Shown in pieces: positions 54,927 to 63,341 of a stretch of DNA of 64,000 bases. Below the pieces are notes generated by a model. That model was given only the letters and a program-made list of their open reading frames with translations. It had not been told where the DNA came from and did no database searches. A program made the position numbers and the translations under genes. Origin of the DNA: Clostridia bacterium (GTDB lineage: Bacteria > Bacillota > Clostridia > Lachnospirales > Lachnospiraceae). The stretch lies in NCBI GenBank assembly GCA_910576205.1, contig CAJTHL010000006.1, positions 1-64,000 of the forward strand. The letters run 5' to 3'. The number at the start of each line of letters is the position of its first letter. The first letter of the stretch is position 1.

Positions 54927-55835
54927 TCACACCTTTAAATGCTTGCGTATTGTGAAAAAGCTTCCAAAAAATCCGATTCCCACACCCAGCAGGAGTCCTG
55001 CGGGAAGGAGAATCTCAAATACCTCCTCCACGGGGAGAAAAGCCAGAAACCCGGTCAAGACGTCAAACTCGCCTGCCACATATCTTGTCAGACTGTTGTA
55101 CAGATAATAGAGAAGCCCCAGAGGAAGCGCCGCGCCTATAATGCCGATGAGAATTCCTTCCACCACAAAGGGCGCCTTTACAAAGGAATTCGTGGCCCCG
55201 ATAAGCTTCATAATGCCGATCTCCTCCTTTCGGACTGCAATGCCGATGGTGACCGTGTTGCTGATAAGGAACACCGACACGCACAGCAACAGGATAATGA
55301 TGGAGACCGCCACATAGCCCACCAGGCTGTTAAAGCCAACAAGAATGTCCGCCACCTCCTTGGAGGCCTTGACCCTGCGCACCCCTGCCAGGGACTGGAT
55401 ATAGGTCACCAGATTATCCTGCTGTGACACATCATCCAGATAGATTTCATAGTGAGCGTAATCCACCAGGGGATTGTCGTCTTCAAACCCTTCCGCCAGC
55501 TCCGGACGCTCCTCAAAATAACCTACCTTAAACGAATCCCAAGCCTGCTCCGCCGTCACAAATTCTACCCGGCCAACGCCGTCCCGGGTCTGTATTTCCC
55601 GGCCCACCGCATCCATGGTTTCCTGGGGAGTGTCCTTCTCAAAATACACAATCATGGTTACGGCTTCCTCCGCCTCCTTTATCATGTTCTGAAAGTTCTG
55701 CACCAGGGCAAAAAAGAGTCCGAACAGGAAAATACAGGCGGACATAGTGGCTATGGACGCAAGAGAAAACATTTTGTTTCTCCATATATTTTTGAAACCC
55801 TGTTTTAAACAATATCCGATTGTACTAATCCGCAT
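54927..55835 (-). CDS. ftsX: Cell division ABC transporter permease FtsX
   Basis: 302 residues from ATG 55833-55835, overlapping ftsE by 11 nt. Start MRISTIGYCLKQGFKNIWRN; TM1 MFSLASIATMSACIFLFGLF; large extracellular domain (Met36-Arg165 region: VEFVTAEQAWDSFKVGY, ELAEGFEDDNPL); three C-terminal spans with the RKEEIGIMKLIGATNSFV loop. Transmits FtsE ATP hydrolysis to the extracellular hydrolase. Confidence 0.95.
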   Translation of the reverse strand: MRISTIGYCLKQGFKNIWRNKMFSLASIATMSACIFLFGLFFALVQNFQNMIKEAEEAVTMIVYFEKDTPQETMDAVGREIQTRDGVGRVEFVTAEQAWDSFKVGYFEERPELAEGFEDDNPLVDYAHYEIYLDDVSQQDNLVTYIQSLAGVRRVKASKEVADILVGFNSLVGYVAVSIIILLLCVSVFLISNTVTIGIAVRKEEIGIMKLIGATNSFVKAPFVVEGILIGIIGAALPLGLLYYLYNSLTRYVAGEFDVLTGFLAFLPVEEVFEILLPAGLLLGVGIGFFGSFFTIRKHLKV

Positions 55836-56511
55836 AGGTATACCCAGCCTGCCGCTCGTCACGCACGATGACGCCTTTATCCAATACTATCACCCGCTTC
55901 TTCATTTCATCCACGATTTCCTGGTTGTGGGTTACCACTACCACCGTGGTTCCCCGCTCGTTTACAATCTCCAGGAGCCGCATAATCTCCTTTGAGTTTT
56001 TGGGATCCAGATTTCCCGTAGGCTCGTCCGCCAGCAGGATTTCCGGGCTGTTTACAAGAGCCCTGGCCAGGGCCACCCGCTGCTGTTCTCCACCGGACAG
56101 CTGCCGGGGGAAGGACTTATACTTTTCCGCCAGTCCCACCAGAGACAGCATAGCCGGCACATTTTTCCGGATTTTCTTGGTGGGGGTGATAATCACCCGC
56201 TGGGCAAACGCAATGTTGTCGTATACATTCCGGTCTTTTAGCAGGCGGAAATCCTGGAACACCACCCCCAGCATCCTGCGGTATCTGGGAATGGCCCGGT
56301 TCTTCATGCGGCCCAGGTTAATACCGTTTACTTTTATGGAGCCGGACGTGGGTTCCAGCTCCTTCAGAAGCAGTTTAATCAGTGTAGATTTCCCGGAACC
56401 GCTGCTTCCTGTGATAAAGACGAACTCCCCTTTATCAATATGCAGGCTGATTCCGTTTAATGCATGTGTGCCTTTGGCGTAAGCCTTTGTCACGTTGTCC
56501 AAAACAATCAT
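55825..56511 (-). CDS. ftsE: Cell division ABC transporter ATPase FtsE
   Basis: 228 residues. Walker A GSSGSGKST, Q-loop VFQDFRLLKDRNVYDNI, signature LSGGEQQRVALARAL, Walker B ILLADEPTGNLDP, H-loop VTHNQ. 17 nt downstream of the CdaR-like gene. Confidence 0.96.
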   Translation of the reverse strand: MIVLDNVTKAYAKGTHALNGISLHIDKGEFVFITGSSGSGKSTLIKLLLKELEPTSGSIKVNGINLGRMKNRAIPRYRRMLGVVFQDFRLLKDRNVYDNIAFAQRVIITPTKKIRKNVPAMLSLVGLAEKYKSFPRQLSGGEQQRVALARALVNSPEILLADEPTGNLDPKNSKEIMRLLEIVNERGTTVVVVTHNQEIVDEMKKRVIVLDKGVIVRDERQAGYTYAD

Positions 56512-56528
56512 GTTCTCCTCCTGGTTTT

Positions 56529-57617
56529 CTAGTAATCCAGTGTCTCCATATACTTCATGTACTTTACAACCATTAAGGCGATCTTAAAGGTGATGGCATC
56601 CTCAAATACCCTAAGATCCAGCCCGGTGCTCTTCTGCAGCTTATCCAGCCGGTAAACAAGGGTATTTCTGTGAATGTAGAGCTGCCTGGATGTTTCCGAC
56701 ACATTCAGGCTGTTCTCGAAAAACTTGTTGATGGTGGTCAGGGTCTCCTCGTCAAAATCGTCCGGGGACTTTCCGTCAAAGATCTCCCGGATAAACATTT
56801 TGCAAAGGGGAATGGGCAGCTGGTAAATGAGCCGGCCGATTCCCAGTGCGCTGTAGGCGATAATATCCCTGTCGTCAAAGAAAATCTTACCTACATCCAG
56901 GGCCATTCTGGCTTCCTTATAGGAGCGGGACACCTCCTTAATCTCATTGACGATGGTTCCGTATGCGATATGTACGGACTCCTCCCCTTCCCCAAGCAAC
57001 AGGTCTTTGATAACCCTGGCCGTCTTGTAAAGCTCCGGATATCCCTCATTGACACCCACTTCCTTCACCACGATAATATTCTTCTCGTCCACCGCCGTGA
57101 TAAAGTCCCTGGATTTGGAGCCAAACAGCGCGCGCACGCTCTCCAGGGCGTTGATATCCTTCTCATGCCCGGTTCCGATGAGAAAAACGGCCCTTCGCAC
57201 GTCCGTCTGAATGTGAAGTTTCTTTGCCCGGTTATAAATATCCACCAGCAGCAGATTATCCAGCAGCAGGTTTTTGATAAAGTTATCCTTGTCAAATCTC
57301 TCCTCATAAGCCACCAGAAGATTCTGAATCTGGAATACGGCAATCTTCCCCACCATGTAGACATCGTCGCTGCCTCCATTGGCCAGAAGTATATATTCCA
57401 GCTGATTTTCGTCAAACACTTTAAAAAACTGATATCCCTGAATCACCTGGCTGTCCGCCGGGGAATCCACAAATGCCAGCACGGAGGCCGTATAATTGTC
57501 CGTCTCTGGAAAGGTTGAAGCCAGAACCTTTCCCTCCGTATCGATGACACACAAATCAATTCTGGTAATCCCCTTTAAGCCTTCAATGGTGGTCTGAAGT
57601 ATCTGGTTTGAAATCAT
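56529..57617 (-). CDS. CdaR/PucR-type transcriptional regulator
   Basis: 362 residues from ATG 57615-57617 (AAAGGAG upstream). N-terminal sensory part (IDLCVIDTEGKVLASTF, a PAS/GAF-like fold), central GGDEF-like segment (FITAVDEKNIIVVKEVG, YGTIVNEIKEVSRSYKEARM) and C-terminal PucR HTH (NVSETSRQLYIHRNTLVYRL). Sits at the head of the ftsEX cluster; a conserved association in Lachnospiraceae, target unknown. Its promoter carries a 12-bp inverted repeat. Confidence 0.88.
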   Translation of the reverse strand: MISNQILQTTIEGLKGITRIDLCVIDTEGKVLASTFPETDNYTASVLAFVDSPADSQVIQGYQFFKVFDENQLEYILLANGGSDDVYMVGKIAVFQIQNLLVAYEERFDKDNFIKNLLLDNLLLVDIYNRAKKLHIQTDVRRAVFLIGTGHEKDINALESVRALFGSKSRDFITAVDEKNIIVVKEVGVNEGYPELYKTARVIKDLLLGEGEESVHIAYGTIVNEIKEVSRSYKEARMALDVGKIFFDDRDIIAYSALGIGRLIYQLPIPLCKMFIREIFDGKSPDDFDEETLTTINKFFENSLNVSETSRQLYIHRNTLVYRLDKLQKSTGLDLRVFEDAITFKIALMVVKYMKYMETLDY

Positions 57618-57641
57618 ATCTCTCCACTCCTTTTCCCAACA

Positions 57642-57698
57642 ATTATAGTCGTGCATTCTGCCATATTTCCCCTTTCCTTCTCCTTTGGGAAATATGGC
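57642..57698 (-). promoter_or_regulatory. Promoter and inverted-repeat operator of the CdaR-like gene
   Basis: Minus strand TATAAT (57642-57647) with no recognisable -35; instead GCCATATTTCCC (57660-57671) and its perfect complement at 57687-57698 cover positions about -25 to -63. Suits an activator-dependent or autorepressed promoter. The region 57699-57901 is otherwise AT-rich with no gene. Confidence 0.5.
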
Positions 57699-57901
57699 CA
57701 GCTTTTAAACCCCATATTTTATAAAAGAAAAATACTCAATCTATATATTAATGCAAAACCACAAAAAAAGAAAGAGGAAATCCAAATTTTTTTATGCATT
57801 TCCTCCGTTTTTTGGAAGATTTTGGAATTTTTTCTTCTGTGCATAGTTCACAAAATTTTAAAGGACGTCTAAATGCCCGTCAGACGCCCCGGAAACCTGC
57901 T

Positions 57902-58795
57902 TCAATCCGGGCCCGGGCGTTTTTTCCTGGCAGCGCATTCCTGGAATCCCTCCCCCAGCACTTCCCTGGCATCCGACACCGTCACAAACGCGCCGGGGTC
58001 CGTCTCCAGAGCCAGTTCCTTTAAGCGGACGATCTCTTTTCTGGAAACCACACAGTACAGCATCTGACGGGCCTCCCCGGAATACATGCCCGTGACCTCA
58101 ATAGCCGTAACACCCCGGCCCAGGCATTCCATCAGCACATTTGCCAGCTGCTTTGGCTCCTTTGTCACAATCCATGCCGCTTTGGAAAATTTCGTTCCTT
58201 CTATTATATTGTCCGACACCCTGGTTACCAGGTAAACGGCAAGAATGGCATACATGGCTGTGGGGGCTCCAAAAAGGAACGCGCCCCCCAGGACGATGAG
58301 CCCGTCCAGCACCTGCATAATCCCGGAAATACTGTAGTGAGGATATTTCCTCTGGAGAATGGCAGCGATAAGGTCCGTCCCGCCTGTGGTGGACTGGGCC
58401 AGAAAAACAAGGCCGATTCCCACCCCTGTAATTGTCCCGCCAAACAGAGCCGTCAGCACCTGATCGTCCCGGGCCAGGGGATAGACCGGGAGCACCGACA
58501 ACCAGAAGGACAGAGCAAGCGTGGCCCCCAGAGTCTTTGCCACATAACCAGACCCTCTCTGCCGGACTGCCACAAGAAAAACCGGCACATTCAGCGCCAG
58601 AGTAGTAAGCCCCAGGGGAACACCCCCATCTATATAACCCTCTGTCAGATCTTTGATGATGATAGCCAGGCCGGAAAAGCCCCCTGTGACAAGCCCCGCC
58701 GGGTCGTAGATAGAGCTAATGGCAAAAGCCATAAGAGCTGTCCCCGCCACAATAAGGCCGTAGTCCACAGCCTGCTCCCATTTCCTCATCCTCAT
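57902..58795 (-). CDS. YitT-family membrane protein
   Basis: 297 residues. Five to six hydrophobic helices (GLIVAGTALMAFAISSIYDP, FLAQSTTGGTDLIAAIL with the conserved GGTD) and a C-terminal DUF2179 domain (TAIEVTGMYSGEARQMLYCV, VSDAREVLGEGF). Membrane proteins of unproven transport function, common in Firmicutes in several copies. Monocistronic. Confidence 0.93.
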   Translation of the reverse strand: MRMRKWEQAVDYGLIVAGTALMAFAISSIYDPAGLVTGGFSGLAIIIKDLTEGYIDGGVPLGLTTLALNVPVFLVAVRQRGSGYVAKTLGATLALSFWLSVLPVYPLARDDQVLTALFGGTITGVGIGLVFLAQSTTGGTDLIAAILQRKYPHYSISGIMQVLDGLIVLGGAFLFGAPTAMYAILAVYLVTRVSDNIIEGTKFSKAAWIVTKEPKQLANVLMECLGRGVTAIEVTGMYSGEARQMLYCVVSRKEIVRLKELALETDPGAFVTVSDAREVLGEGFQECAARKKRPGPD

Positions 58796-58921
58796 TTTTC
58801 TGTCCGCCTTTCATCTGGAAGAATTTTACTTTAGTTTTCTCCATTACCGCCTTAAATATACGGCATAAAGGCCGCCGGAAGAGAATACATTAGAATAAGC
58901 AAATTTAGGAGGCGCCAGAAA

Positions 58922-59428
58922 ATGAACTCCAAGACGAAAATCGTAGTCCTTCGGATGAAGGAATTAATCTATACGGGCATCTTTGTCCTGCTGGGAATCC
59001 TGCTGATTCTCCTGCTGGTCACAATGTTTGCCCCGGGAAAGAAGGACACGGGCAAAACCGGTGCCGGAACAGAAACCCAGCCGGAAAACATGCATACCGG
59101 GGAAACCGCCCAGGCGGAGCTCTACCGGCCCGGCGTCTACACCTCCTCCATTATGCTGGGGGGAAACGCCATTGACCTGGAAGTCACGGTGGAAAAGGAT
59201 TATATCGCTTCCATCCGCCTGGTAAACTTAAGTGAGACTGTAGCCACCATGTATCCCCTTATGGAGCCGGCTCTGGAAAATCTCACCTCGCAGATCTACA
59301 GCAGCCAGTCCCTGGAAAACATTACATATCCGGAAGATAACCAGTATACCTCTCTGGTAATTCTGGACGCCATCGAAAGTGCGGTGGCAAAAGCACGGAT
59401 GACGGAGGCCACGCCTTCGGAGAACTGA
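58922..59428 (+). CDS. Membrane-anchored protein with FMN_bind-like domain
   Basis: 168 residues. One N-terminal membrane helix (YTGIFVLLGILLILLLVTMF), a Gly/Thr linker, then YRPGVYTSSIMLGGNAIDLE, VTVEKDYIASIRLVNLSETV, NITYPEDNQYTSLVILDAIE. The strand order resembles the FMN-binding domain of RnfG/NqrC, but the SGAT-T flavin-attachment Thr motif is replaced by EDNQYTS, so flavin binding is doubtful. TAGGAGG upstream. Alone between two minus-strand genes. Function unknown. Confidence 0.6.
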   Translation: MNSKTKIVVLRMKELIYTGIFVLLGILLILLLVTMFAPGKKDTGKTGAGTETQPENMHTGETAQAELYRPGVYTSSIMLGGNAIDLEVTVEKDYIASIRLVNLSETVATMYPLMEPALENLTSQIYSSQSLENITYPEDNQYTSLVILDAIESAVAKARMTEATPSEN

Positions 59429-59436
59429 AAACGGAA

Positions 59437-59478
59437 AGAGGCCGCCTTTGGGGATTTCCATGGGGCCGCCTCTTTTTA
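59437..59478 (+). terminator. Terminator after the FMN_bind-like gene
   Basis: AGAGGC-C-GCC pairs with GGC-C-GCCTCT (one mismatch), then TTTTT; the reverse strand carries a shorter T stretch, so it may also serve the convergent MBL gene. Confidence 0.65.
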
Positions 59479-59479
59479 T

Positions 59480-60412
59480 TTAAAATTTTTTTACCCGTAC
59501 CTCTTCGCCGTCCGACAGGAAATCCACTCCCCGGATTTTTCCCTCGGAATAATACACCTGCACCCTGGCCCCCCGTAGCCTCTCTTCCATGGCAGGGTCT
59601 GCGGAATCCTCCTCCTTTTCCCGGTTGGCCGTCACAATGCCATAGGCAGGGCTTACCTGTTCCAGGAGCTCTTCCGACGTGGCGTCCATCTTTCCGTGGT
59701 GGCCAAGCTTTAGCACGTCCGCCTCGATTCTGGCGCCGGAAGCCAGAAGCCGTTCCTCAGAAGCCAGCTCCGCATCTCCCATAAGGAGAAAGGCTGTGTC
59801 CCCGTAAACAACGCGCAGAATAAGAGAATTGTTATTCTCGTTCTCCTCATCCACAAGCTCTGGTCCCAGAACCTGGATACAGACAGGCATTGCCTGGCCT
59901 TCACTTGGCCTCTGCTCCTTCTCTGCCGCCTGTCCGATGCCCTGTGGCGTTTCCTCCTTTGCGGCCTCTTCTGCGCCCAGGATCAGCTCATCCCCCAGAA
60001 ACAATTCCTCCACAGGCACTCCGGCCTCCTCCGCCACTTCCCAGGCATCCACCTTCTTAAAAGAGGGATCCTTAAGGCCGGACAGATAGACCCGCTTTGT
60101 GGGATATTCCTCCAGAATACGTTCAAGGCCCCCTGCGTGGTCCTTATGCCCGTGGCTAAGAAAAATCCCCTGGAGGCTGGTAACCCCTTTCTCCTCCAGC
60201 ACCTCCCGGATCTCCTCAAAATCCTTTTTCTTTCCCGTGTCCACCAGGTAGTACCCATCCCCCGGAACAGTCATAAGAAACGCGTCGCCTTTTCCCACGT
60301 GGATGAAAGTCAGCGTGAATCCTTCTGACGGCCGGGCTTTATGACTGCATCCGGTTAAGTTCAGGAATATTACAAATATAGCCAGAAACAGCCGCATCAG
60401 CCAGAGTTTCAA
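59480..60412 (-). CDS. ComEC-like metallo-beta-lactamase-fold lipoprotein
   Basis: 310 residues. Signal peptide with lipobox LTGC; FIHVGKGDAFLMTVPGDGYY, metal site SHGHKDHAGG (HxHxDH), GDAELASEERLL, and LGHHGKMDATSEELL. Matches the extracellular MBL domain of ComEC and its stand-alone relatives, which are presumed nucleases or phosphodiesterases. A Glu-rich insertion (EEAAKEETPQGIGQ..) is unusual. 28 nt after the cysteine desulfidase gene, same strand. Confidence 0.88.
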   Translation of the reverse strand: MKLWLMRLFLAIFVIFLNLTGCSHKARPSEGFTLTFIHVGKGDAFLMTVPGDGYYLVDTGKKKDFEEIREVLEEKGVTSLQGIFLSHGHKDHAGGLERILEEYPTKRVYLSGLKDPSFKKVDAWEVAEEAGVPVEELFLGDELILGAEEAAKEETPQGIGQAAEKEQRPSEGQAMPVCIQVLGPELVDEENENNNSLILRVVYGDTAFLLMGDAELASEERLLASGARIEADVLKLGHHGKMDATSEELLEQVSPAYGIVTANREKEEDSADPAMEERLRGARVQVYYSEGKIRGVDFLSDGEEVRVKKF

Positions 60413-60439
60413 AAAATCCGCCCTCCCTTCCGTTATCTT

Positions 60440-61732
60440 TTATTCTTTTCGTTTCTCCTCAAAAATCTCCACAATCGTCTTTTCCGTCCCCACCATCCCG
60501 GGTGAAGCGATGAGCCCCATCTGTCGCATCGTCTGCTCCGGCGTTTTCCCGTTGATGCCGTGAACCGCAGAAATATAAGTGTCGTGCATGGCAAGGTCTA
60601 CGGCCCTGAACGCGGCGTCCACTGCCACAATTCCCTTCATAGCGCATCCCTGGTTTCCGCCATCGCAGATCATGCCGGTAATGCCCGAGGCCATGTTGTT
60701 GATGGTGTGGGTCATCTGGGCAAGCGTGCCGTCCCTTAAGAACACAAGGGCGCAGGCCATGCCTGTCCCGGCGGCAATGGCGCATCCGCAGAAGGCGGAC
60801 AGGCGGCCGGAATATTCCTTGATATACATACACACCAGATAACTCAAGGCTGTGGCCCGCAGAAGCTTTTCCTCGGAAAGTCCCCGTATCCTGTAAACCC
60901 CATAGAGGGGCATGGTGGCAATAATGCCGTGGGCCCCGGAGCCGGTAATACTCATGGCAGGCTTATCCAGGCCGATGACCCGGGCCTCTATGGCCCCGTT
61001 GCACAGAAGCTGCGCAGTCTTAAGCTCATCCTTTGAGAATATCTCCCCGCCGTTAACCTCCTTAAGATAGGGAGCAAATGTAGTGCGGGAGCTGGAAAGC
61101 CCTTCCTCCAACAGCTCCATATTCACCTTGTACGCCTCACGGATAAACGCAAGCTCCGAAAGAGGAACCGTTCTGGCATACTCCACCAGCCGGGCCAGAG
61201 TGTATCCGTGAATCTCATGGCCGTCTCCGGACTGTGCTTGCATACCTGCCTCTTCCCCGGCGGGCTGCGCCTCAAACTCCACTCTGTCATTTACCACAAT
61301 GCGCACCACATTTGTGTGGTTCTCCTTAATTGTAACCGTGCAGGTATGGGATGGGGTGGCCACCGTGGCCTCTATAAAGATCTCGGAGGTAATCCCGGAA
61401 AGTTTTACCTTCACCCGGCCCTCCTCTATAAGCTTCCCCGCAGCCTCATTGTCAGCCGGAGTCACATCCGCCAGGGCTTCCAGCCCCTTCTCACAATCCC
61501 CGGCAACCACTCCCAGGGCAGCCGCAAACACATTTCCCACCTGACTGGAATTTGGAATGCCACAGGTAAAGGCATTTTTATACATGCCCGAGTTCATTGC
61601 CACCAGAACACGCTCAACAGGTCCCTTTGTATATTTCCTGGCCCTGGCCGCCGCAAAGGCAATGGCTCCTGGCTCTGTGACCCCCAGCGCAGGCTTCATA
61701 TCATTCTTAATCAGCTGTGTCAGACGATGCAT
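60440..61732 (-). CDS. L-cysteine desulfidase (UPF0597/CyuA family)
   Basis: 430 residues from ATG 61730-61732 (GGGAGGT upstream). Iron-sulfur enzyme converting L-cysteine to pyruvate, ammonia and sulfide; family long annotated as serine dehydratase-like. Candidate cluster cysteines in LLCNGAIEARV, FCGCAIAAGTGMAC and ICDGGNQGCAMKG; SITGSGAHGIIATMP loop. N-terminal MKPALGVTEPGAIAFAAARA is diagnostic. No adjacent cysteine transporter. Confidence 0.9.
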   Translation of the reverse strand: MHRLTQLIKNDMKPALGVTEPGAIAFAAARARKYTKGPVERVLVAMNSGMYKNAFTCGIPNSSQVGNVFAAALGVVAGDCEKGLEALADVTPADNEAAGKLIEEGRVKVKLSGITSEIFIEATVATPSHTCTVTIKENHTNVVRIVVNDRVEFEAQPAGEEAGMQAQSGDGHEIHGYTLARLVEYARTVPLSELAFIREAYKVNMELLEEGLSSSRTTFAPYLKEVNGGEIFSKDELKTAQLLCNGAIEARVIGLDKPAMSITGSGAHGIIATMPLYGVYRIRGLSEEKLLRATALSYLVCMYIKEYSGRLSAFCGCAIAAGTGMACALVFLRDGTLAQMTHTINNMASGITGMICDGGNQGCAMKGIVAVDAAFRAVDLAMHDTYISAVHGINGKTPEQTMRQMGLIASPGMVGTEKTIVEIFEEKRKE

Positions 61733-61929
61733 ATCCTCTTTACCTCCCATTCTCTTCCGACCGTTGCAATCTATTCTATGTAAAAATTTTACCACAAATT
61801 CCAGCAACCCGCTATACCAAAAACAGAATGGGGTTATAACAAGGACTGCTGTGCTGATGATTTCTTCATCCCGGCGCGGCAGTCCCTGTCTGTATCACAG
61901 AAAGAATCCCCCTCTATAAGGTTCCTTCC

Positions 61930-62766
61930 TTATTTTTCGTCTTTTTCTCCTGAAACCGTCTCCTCCCCATCCAGGCTCTCAAGGAACATATCATAAATCT
62001 CCTCTCCCCGCTGCCTGGCCTTTACCGCGTCTACAAGCAGATCAAAGGAGCCCAGATACCTGGTTGTGCCCTGGAATGTAATCTGGGCTATCCACCGGCC
62101 GCTCTTTTTGTTAAAGTAAACGCCGTTATATCCGCTGGTATTGGTTCTTATTAAACATCCGTTCTTGATTGCCCGTAGTCTCGTGACGGATGTGCCCTCC
62201 CTAAGTTCCAGGTTTTCCCTGCCCACCATTGCCTGCAGGCAGCCGCAGCTTTTCGTCTTTCCCGTCTGAAGCAACGTCTGGCCCACAACCGTTTCATTTC
62301 CACAGTCGCAGATACATCTCCACCGATGCATTCCCGCCCATTTTCCCTCGTATGCCGTGACAAACAGCCGGCCAAAACGTTTGCCAATGAAATCCTTCCT
62401 CTGCGGATGTCCCAGGCAGCCGCAGCTCTTACGGCTGCCTGCCATCAGCTGTCCCAGATCTACCTGCAGTTTGTTTCCACAGTCGCATCTGCAAAGCCAC
62501 ATGGTGCTCCCATTGCGGCTCCGCTTTGAGGTAGGCCTGAGCGCGGTAAGTTTTCCGAAACGTTCCCCCGAAATATCCCGCTGCCCTGGCCTCACCATGG
62601 TCTGGCACCCGCAGTCTCTTACCGTTCCTCTCTTTATGCTGCGGGTATCCAGCAGAATCTCACCGCCGCAGGCACAGCGGCACCGCCAGACAATATAGCC
62701 CCCTTTTCTCTGCTCTGTTGGTTCTGTCACGGTCAGCAGGCCTACTCTGCTCCCAACTTCCACCAT
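61930..62766 (-). CDS. AP2-domain protein with three Cys-rich repeats
   Basis: 278 residues from ATG 62764-62766 (ACAGGAG 8 nt upstream; ATG 62772 also possible). Three ~55-residue repeats, each G-R-G-L followed by W-C-C-x-CG and a closing CGC: VWRCRCACGG..RDCGC, MWLCRCDCGN..KSCGC, RWRCICDCGN..KSCGC. Five cysteines per repeat suggest zinc. C-terminal AP2-type DNA-binding domain TSGYNGVYFNKKSGRWIAQI, TFQGTTRYLGSFDLLVDAVK. Such proteins are frequent on phages and as free-standing genes. Divergent from an XRE regulator whose operators overlap this promoter. Confidence 0.8.
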   Translation of the reverse strand: MVEVGSRVGLLTVTEPTEQRKGGYIVWRCRCACGGEILLDTRSIKRGTVRDCGCQTMVRPGQRDISGERFGKLTALRPTSKRSRNGSTMWLCRCDCGNKLQVDLGQLMAGSRKSCGCLGHPQRKDFIGKRFGRLFVTAYEGKWAGMHRWRCICDCGNETVVGQTLLQTGKTKSCGCLQAMVGRENLELREGTSVTRLRAIKNGCLIRTNTSGYNGVYFNKKSGRWIAQITFQGTTRYLGSFDLLVDAVKARQRGEEIYDMFLESLDGEETVSGEKDEK

Positions 62767-62796
62767 TTTCATCACTCCTGTTACAATCCTTTTTTC

Positions 62797-62838
62797 ATGA
62801 TACAACACATTTCGTGTTTAGTCAATTCAATACGTGTT
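62797..62838 (-). promoter_or_regulatory. Promoter of the AP2 gene with operators
   Basis: Minus strand TTGACT (62820-62825), 17 bp, TATCAT (62797-62802). AACAC-GAAAT-GTGTT (62804-62818) fills the spacer, and a second AACACG half-site lies 20 bp upstream (62829-62838), two helical turns away. Clear repressor-site geometry. Confidence 0.7.
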
Positions 62839-62904
62839 ATTTTTTCGTTTATTTAGCCCAAACTATTAAAATAAAAGTGATAGGTAAGTAGGGGGAGAAG
62901 AAAA

Positions 62905-63273
62905 ATGAAACTGAAAAAAACCTTAAAACAGCTTTTAGATCTGCATGATACCACGCAAAAGCAATTAGCGGAGGCATTGTCTCTGTCCCCCTCTGCCCTT
63001 GGAAATTATATCCAGGGAACCAGGGAGCCCGACTATGGCACGCTCATACGGATCGCCGATTATTTCCATGTAACCACGGATTTTCTGTTAGACCACTGTC
63101 AGACCCCTGCCGTTTCCCACGACGAAGAGCTGCTATTACACATTTTCCGCGCTCTGACAGCCGAACAGCAGGAATTTTATCTGGAACAGGGGCAGATCTT
63201 CCTGCGCCAGAACCGGAAAAAAGAAGCCTCCTGTTTTCTGTCTGCACAGCCGGAAGGCCGGGATGTATCCTAG
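62905..63273 (+). CDS. XRE-family regulator divergent from the AP2 gene
   Basis: 122 residues. HTH at ~5-60: LKQLLDLHDTTQKQLAEALS, LSPSALGNYIQGTREPDYGT, LIRIADYFHVTTDFLLD. Short helical C-terminal half (EELLLHIFRALTAEQQEFYL). Likely represses the AP2 gene via the AACACG sites and may autoregulate. Ribosome binding site GGGGGAG before ATG. Confidence 0.88.
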   Translation: MKLKKTLKQLLDLHDTTQKQLAEALSLSPSALGNYIQGTREPDYGTLIRIADYFHVTTDFLLDHCQTPAVSHDEELLLHIFRALTAEQQEFYLEQGQIFLRQNRKKEASCFLSAQPEGRDVS

Positions 63274-63278
63274 ACAAG

Positions 63279-63310
63279 GCAAAAGCACCCCCTTACAGAG
63301 ATGCTTTTGC
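63279..63310. terminator. Weak convergent hairpin between XRE and glgB
   Basis: GCAAAAGCA (63279-63287) and TGCTTTTGC (63302-63310); the stem itself supplies the T residues, no long tail. Confidence 0.4.
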
Positions 63311-63341
63311 GCAAAATATTAATCTTACATTTTATTCTATT

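Noticed and set aside
57887-57925. Plus-strand terminator hairpin (GACGCCCCGG...CCCGGGCGTTTTTT) as the end of a small RNA
   Set aside because: A stem and T-run exist, but no plus-strand promoter in the AT-rich 57.7-57.88 kb stretch could be identified; it also lies partly inside the yitT gene end.
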